From Bacillota bacterium (lineage in GTDB: Bacteria; Bacillota_A; Clostridia; Tissierellales; Peptoniphilaceae), in the NCBI GenBank assembly GCA_023418535.1, contig JAEZZN010000056.1:1-15474 (forward strand): a DNA stretch of 15,474 nucleotides, given 5' to 3'. Position 1 is the first letter of the stretch; the number at the start of each line of letters is the position of its first letter. The translations under genes and the position numbers were made by a program. This document shows positions 14,657 to 15,474 of the stretch, piece after piece. The notes under the pieces are model-generated. The model did not search any database and was not told where the DNA came from. It was given only the letters and a program-made list of their open reading frames with translations.

Positions 14657-15142
14657 TTAATCTAAATAATTCTCTAGATAATATCTATCTACTAATTTAT
14701 CTCTATTTCTCACTGATTTTTCGAGTAATTTTTTTACTATAAAACCATTTTTCTCCATTAATTTTATTGAAGCATTATTATCAACCTCTGCATAAGCATA
14801 TACTAAATCTAAACTTAGTTCTCTAGCATAATCAAGAATTAATTTAGTTGCTTCAGTTGCAATATTTTTTCCAAAATACTTTTCTTCACCTAATGCTATA
14901 TAATATTCTGCTTTTTGTTCTTCAATATTTAGTAAGCCTATTAGACCTACTGGGATATCATCTGCTAAAATCACTCCATCATATCTATTAACATTATCTT
15001 TGTTATTTTCAAACCATATTCTAGTTTTTTCTACTTCCAATGGTAAATCATAATGAAGATATTTGTTAATTTTATCATCATTAATCCATTTCACTTTATT
15101 TTCTATATCATTAAATCCAAATTTTCTAATTGTGATTTTCAT
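14657..15142 (-). CDS. GNAT-family N-acetyltransferase
   Basis: A 161-residue single-domain GNAT acyltransferase of the RimJ/RimL type, the usual length. The start MKITIRKFGFNDIENKVKWI is the typical first strand and helix. YYIALGEEKYFGKNIATEAT at 80-99 holds the acetyl-CoA pyrophosphate-binding loop (KYFGKNIA), and VDNNASIKLMEKNGF at 119-133 is the conserved closing helix. In polysaccharide loci such enzymes often N-acetylate an amino-sugar nucleotide (PseH-like) or an amino acid. The position directly after the initiating sugar transferase fits acetylation of a 4-amino-sugar whose other biosynthetic genes would lie beyond the right edge, but an amino-acid substrate is equally compatible with the ligases downstream. 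GGAGAG precedes the ATG, which overlaps the sugar transferase stop by 17 bases. Confidence 0.86.
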   Translation of the reverse strand: MKITIRKFGFNDIENKVKWINDDKINKYLHYDLPLEVEKTRIWFENNKDNVNRYDGVILADDIPVGLIGLLNIEEQKAEYYIALGEEKYFGKNIATEATKLILDYARELSLDLVYAYAEVDNNASIKLMEKNGFIVKKLLEKSVRNRDKLVDRYYLENYLD

Positions 15143-15474
15143 CTTTACTCTCCAGATTTTCTGATCTACTATTAAGATACATATCTTTTGGTAAAATAAC
15201 CACTTTAATTGTATCTAAAATAATTTTTAAATCTAGTAGCAAACTAAAATTATCGACATACTCATTATCTATCTTTATTCTTTCATCCCAAGTTGCACTA
15301 TTTCTCACTTTAACTTGAGCAAGTCCAGTAACTCCCGGTCTCATTTTAAATCTCTTTTTTGCCCATTGTGGGTAATTTTCATAACCATCATATGGTCTGT
15401 ATGTTACAGGAGGTCTTGGACCAACTAAACTCATATCACCCAAAAACACATTGAATAGTTGTGGTAATTCATCA
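15126..15474 (-). CDS. Undecaprenyl-phosphate sugar-1-phosphate transferase, C-terminal part (truncated by window edge)
   Basis: This is the initiating enzyme of the repeat unit, transferring a sugar-1-phosphate from a UDP-sugar to undecaprenyl phosphate at the cytoplasmic membrane face. The reading frame stays open to the right edge, so the visible 115 residues are only the C-terminal portion. They begin DELPQLFNVFLGDMSLVGPR, the invariant core of the bacterial sugar transferase family, followed by MRPGVTGLAQVKVRN with the conserved Pro-Gly-Thr-Gly turn, ATWDERIKIDNEYV and a hydrophobic segment near the C-terminus. The VRNSATWDERIKIDNEYV stretch resembles small PglC-type enzymes acting on bacillosamine- or GlcNAc-type donors, though monotopic and large polytopic forms share this end. 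A GTG at 15449 is not a real start because it lies inside the conserved core. Confidence 0.93.
   Translation of the reverse strand, partial: DELPQLFNVFLGDMSLVGPRPPVTYRPYDGYENYPQWAKKRFKMRPGVTGLAQVKVRNSATWDERIKIDNEYVDNFSLLLDLKIILDTIKVVILPKDMYLNSRSENLESKDENHN

Noticed and set aside
15126..15449. A complete 107-residue protein starting at the GTG at 15449.
   Set aside because: The frame continues to the window edge and encodes the conserved DELPQLFN core before that GTG, so the gene is a sugar transferase truncated by the window.
1..15474. CRISPR arrays, tRNA or rRNA genes, and intact insertion sequences.
   Set aside because: No regularly spaced repeats, no recognisable tRNA or rRNA segments and no transposase reading frames were seen on either strand.

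Overview
This window is very A+T-rich DNA with tight Gram-positive-style gene packing, strong AGGAGG-type ribosome binding sites, classic sigma-A promoters and hairpin/U-tract terminators. The small zinc-ribbon L31 protein, a CapA-family protein and a Wzx/Wzy-type polysaccharide locus all point to a low-GC Firmicute. A Clostridia/Tissierellia-like host such as a Peptoniphilaceae-type anaerobe is my best guess, but this is inference from composition and gene style; no marker in the window fixes the genus.

Left part (1-2940), single housekeeping or stress-type genes on the minus strand: non-coding DNA with hairpins and short repeats; a membrane protein with a long amphipathic helical middle (180-1250); rpmE for ribosomal protein L31 with its own promoter and terminator (1486-1689); and a threonine-aldolase-family PLP enzyme with a strong promoter (1807-2847). 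Middle (2991-4226): a divergent plus-strand gene for a CapA-family metallophosphatase-like protein that appears cytoplasmic. It converges on the capsule operon, and both share a long bidirectional terminator (4228-4297).

Right part (4307 to the window end), one long minus-strand surface-polysaccharide operon read right to left: initiating sugar-1-phosphate transferase (cut by the window edge), GNAT acetyltransferase, fold-type II PLP enzyme, CarB/PylC-like ATP-grasp ligase, sugar-transfer ATP-grasp protein, opine dehydrogenase family protein, second sugar-transfer ATP-grasp protein, Wzx flippase, GT4 glycosyltransferase, Wzy polymerase, and GalE at the end. Most gaps are under 80 bases and several genes overlap, so they are probably co-transcribed.

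How the genes may work together: the sugar transferase loads the first sugar on undecaprenyl phosphate, GT4 adds another, GalE supplies a galactose-type nucleotide sugar, Wzx flips the unit and Wzy polymerises it. Inserted between the initiating enzyme and the export machinery is a block of six non-glycosyltransferase genes: three ATP-grasp ligases, an opine dehydrogenase, a PLP enzyme and an acetyltransferase. I read this block as a pathway that makes an unusual amino acid or opine-type residue and attaches it to the glycan by an amide bond. That reading is inference, and it is the part of the window most worth studying.
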